Positions 62,643 to 64,000 of a stretch of 64,000 bases of DNA are shown here, piece by piece (positions within the stretch are counted from its first letter, which is position 1; every line of letters starts with the position of its first letter). The notes below the pieces were generated by a model, which searched no databases, was not told the DNA's origin, and was given only the letters and a program-made list of their open reading frames with translations. Origin of the DNA: Marinifilum breve (GTDB lineage Bacteria; Bacteroidota; Bacteroidia; Bacteroidales; Marinifilaceae); assembly GCF_003202155.1 (NCBI RefSeq), contig NZ_QFLI01000002.1:248001-312000 (forward strand). The letters are read 5' to 3'. The position numbers were made by a program, and so were the translations under genes.

Positions 62643-64000
62643 TTAGAATGACAAGCCAATTGCTATGCTGTACGCCCTATTATCATTCTCACCCGTATCT
62701 ATCTGATTGAATTTACTATATGCAAAATTTCCCTTTAGATAGAGTGCGTACTTTTCATTGATAAAATAATCGTATCTAATCAGTAAATTGGTAAATAAAC
62801 GATTGGAAGATTGGAATGTATAATTGGGCATCACCAATTGCTCAATGGCTTTATCAGCAGCTAATCTTCCAGCATTTAATTCCTTACTTAAATTGTTTCT
62901 ATAATTAGTTTCTAACTTGAATAGCAAGCTAGACTGCTCATATTGCCTTAGCACATTTGCTAAAAAACCAATAGATAAGTTTTTGATATTCTTATTATTG
63001 ATTGAAGCATTGCCTATTTTTAAATATTTTTCCTCCAGACTGTGGTAATCTGAGCTAAGTATAAAATTCGCCTTGGTTTTCGAACCTAAATTCATTTCAC
63101 CTGCAAAGGCCAATTGAAGAAATTGGGTAATGTTTGTAAATTTCTTTGCTTTATTCAAAAGATACTTTTTCGATATATCGTAATTAAATTCTGTTCCATC
63201 TCCTTTGCTTAATTCTCCAAGCAATTTGATATTGTATCCTTTACTTATTTTATAAGCAAATTCTAATTTGCCTAGTTTTTTATCGTACTCGCTTACCGTT
63301 TGGTTGTTTCCCGATGTTAGTTCTAAGTTATTTATTGAGGCAGATAAGGAAACGAATAAGCGTTTTTTATTTAGTGGTAACATGCTAAGATTAACGCCAT
63401 AGCAGTTCTGTTTGTACGTATTATCGGCACCTCCATTAGTTTTTGTAATCACAGTAGAATAAGTTGCATCTGCAACTCCTAAACCACGCAAATAAAATAC
63501 ACTTGCTGAGCCATTGTCTTTGAAAAGGGATAATTTTTGATCTTGCTGATACCTATCAAAAAACACATTGAGTCCAAAATTGTAATCAGGAAGGAGTTTA
63601 CGGCTAATACCAGTAGCTAATTGTAAGTCAAATACCTTATTGTAAGGACGGGGATCTCTTCTGTCGTAGGAAGTTGAAGCTGTATAAGAAGCAAATATTC
63701 CCAATACCGATTCATTCATCTTTTGAGCATAGCCTCCCGAAAAATAGTATTGCTCTTTACGCATTTTATCAGGAATTGTATCTGCTACAATATATGGATA
63801 CAGCCTATCGATATCGGTTAATGTATTCCAATTTACATTTTTCTGCACTCCATTATTATAAGAGGCACCACCATAAAATAGTTTGTTTTGCTTTTTGGTA
63901 AATGAGTTGGCTAAAAATTCAAAATTATTTCCTTTATCTCCTTTTTGCACATTGTAAACATTATTGTCATATGCCGATTGTGACAATGAAACTTCTGTTA
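62643..64000 (-). CDS. Outer-membrane beta-barrel protein, DUF6850-like, N-terminus beyond the window
   Basis: The frame is open to the window edge, so only the C-terminal 450 residues are present. They show alternating amphipathic strands typical of a barrel (NKLFYGGASYNNGVQKNVNW, QYYFSGGYAQKMNESVLGIF, YNFGLNVFFDRYQQDQKLSL) and end NDNRAYSIAIGLSF, with the terminal Phe of outer-membrane proteins. The position at the head of an operon with ABC, DUF4857-like and PepSY genes matches the DUF6850 barrel of Bacteroides, as far as I recall. The substrate is unknown, and iron or haem is inferred from context. Confidence 0.7.
   Translation of the reverse strand, partial: TEVSLSQSAYDNNVYNVQKGDKGNNFEFLANSFTKKQNKLFYGGASYNNGVQKNVNWNTLTDIDRLYPYIVADTIPDKMRKEQYYFSGGYAQKMNESVLGIFASYTASTSYDRRDPRPYNKVFDLQLATGISRKLLPDYNFGLNVFFDRYQQDQKLSLFKDNGSASVFYLRGLGVADATYSTVITKTNGGADNTYKQNCYGVNLSMLPLNKKRLFVSLSASINNLELTSGNNQTVSEYDKKLGKLEFAYKISKGYNIKLLGELSKGDGTEFNYDISKKYLLNKAKKFTNITQFLQLAFAGEMNLGSKTKANFILSSDYHSLEEKYLKIGNASINNKNIKNLSIGFLANVLRQYEQSSLLFKLETNYRNNLSKELNAGRLAADKAIEQLVMPNYTFQSSNRLFTNLLIRYDYFINEKYALYLKGNFAYSKFNQIDTGENDNRAYSIAIGLSF

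Noticed and set aside
1-64000. tRNA, rRNA, prophage or integrative element genes
   Set aside because: No cloverleaf, rRNA signature, integrase, portal or relaxase was recognised on either strand.

Overview
The window looks like a chromosome segment of a Bacteroidota bacterium, probably a marine or gut Bacteroidales/Marinilabiliales-type anaerobe. The evidence is a SusC/SusD pair, a XusAB-like TonB receptor with a DUF4374-type lipoprotein, LytTR and LytS-type regulators, a Bvu_2165-like HU protein, Asp-rich lipoprotein export signals, low GC, and several exact matches to the Bacteroidota -7 box TAnnTTTG. No tRNA or rRNA gene and no integrase or full insertion sequence was recognised. Both ends cut through genes.

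Layout. 1-9 kb holds housekeeping and stress genes: a WYL regulator (cut), an SRPBCC-GyrI protein, a ClpP-like exported protein behind a structured leader, a short asparaginase-fold protein, HU, a patatin, a Crp-type regulator, and an FMN reductase/DoxX/pirin cluster. 9.2-13.5 kb is a run of secreted or lipoprotein genes of unknown function. 13.5-17.4 kb is repeat-rich, with an HU-like protein, an AraC regulator and a second, truncated copy of its DNA-binding domain. 17.6-25.1 kb is a three-gene cluster: an LPP20/DUF4384-type exported protein followed by two paralogous exported WD40-caspase-fold proteases with intact His/Cys dyads. 25.3-30.1 kb is an AraC regulator divergent from a XusAB-like xenosiderophore uptake pair. 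30.3-41.6 kb (minus strand) carries a SpoU methylase, a LytTR response regulator, SusD, SusC, a zinc metalloprotease and a LytS-type sensor kinase. 41.9-45.5 kb is a cobalamin riboswitch controlling a BtuB-like receptor and a CbiK-like chelatase that carries a lipoprotein and surface-export signal.

45.7-53.6 kb is a complete type II-C CRISPR-Cas locus: cas9, cas1 and cas2 on the minus strand, a 25-repeat array of 47-bp repeats read on the plus strand, and a tracrRNA that can be located precisely upstream of and divergent from cas9. Its anti-repeat pairs with the first 24 nt of the repeat through Watson-Crick and G-U pairs only, and it has its own TATTTTTG promoter and an intrinsic terminator. 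Every intact repeat contains TATCTTTG with a TTG 18 nt upstream, so each repeat may be a promoter, as in Neisseria II-C. The two leftmost repeats are split by the same 43-bp insertion. Next to the tracrRNA lies a 21-bp tandem array that encodes a heptad-repeat microprotein.

54.5-64 kb holds a coiled-coil/FN3-like protein and then a minus-strand block typical of iron starvation: flavodoxin with a 54-residue companion protein, two methyltransferases, and an operon of a beta-barrel protein, an ABC exporter-type ATPase and permease, a DUF4857-like protein, an OB-fold lipoprotein and a PepSY-type membrane protein. A 170-bp MITE-like repeat with inverted ends occurs at 13.6 kb and again at 58.4 kb. 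Family names come from recognising motifs; no database search was run.
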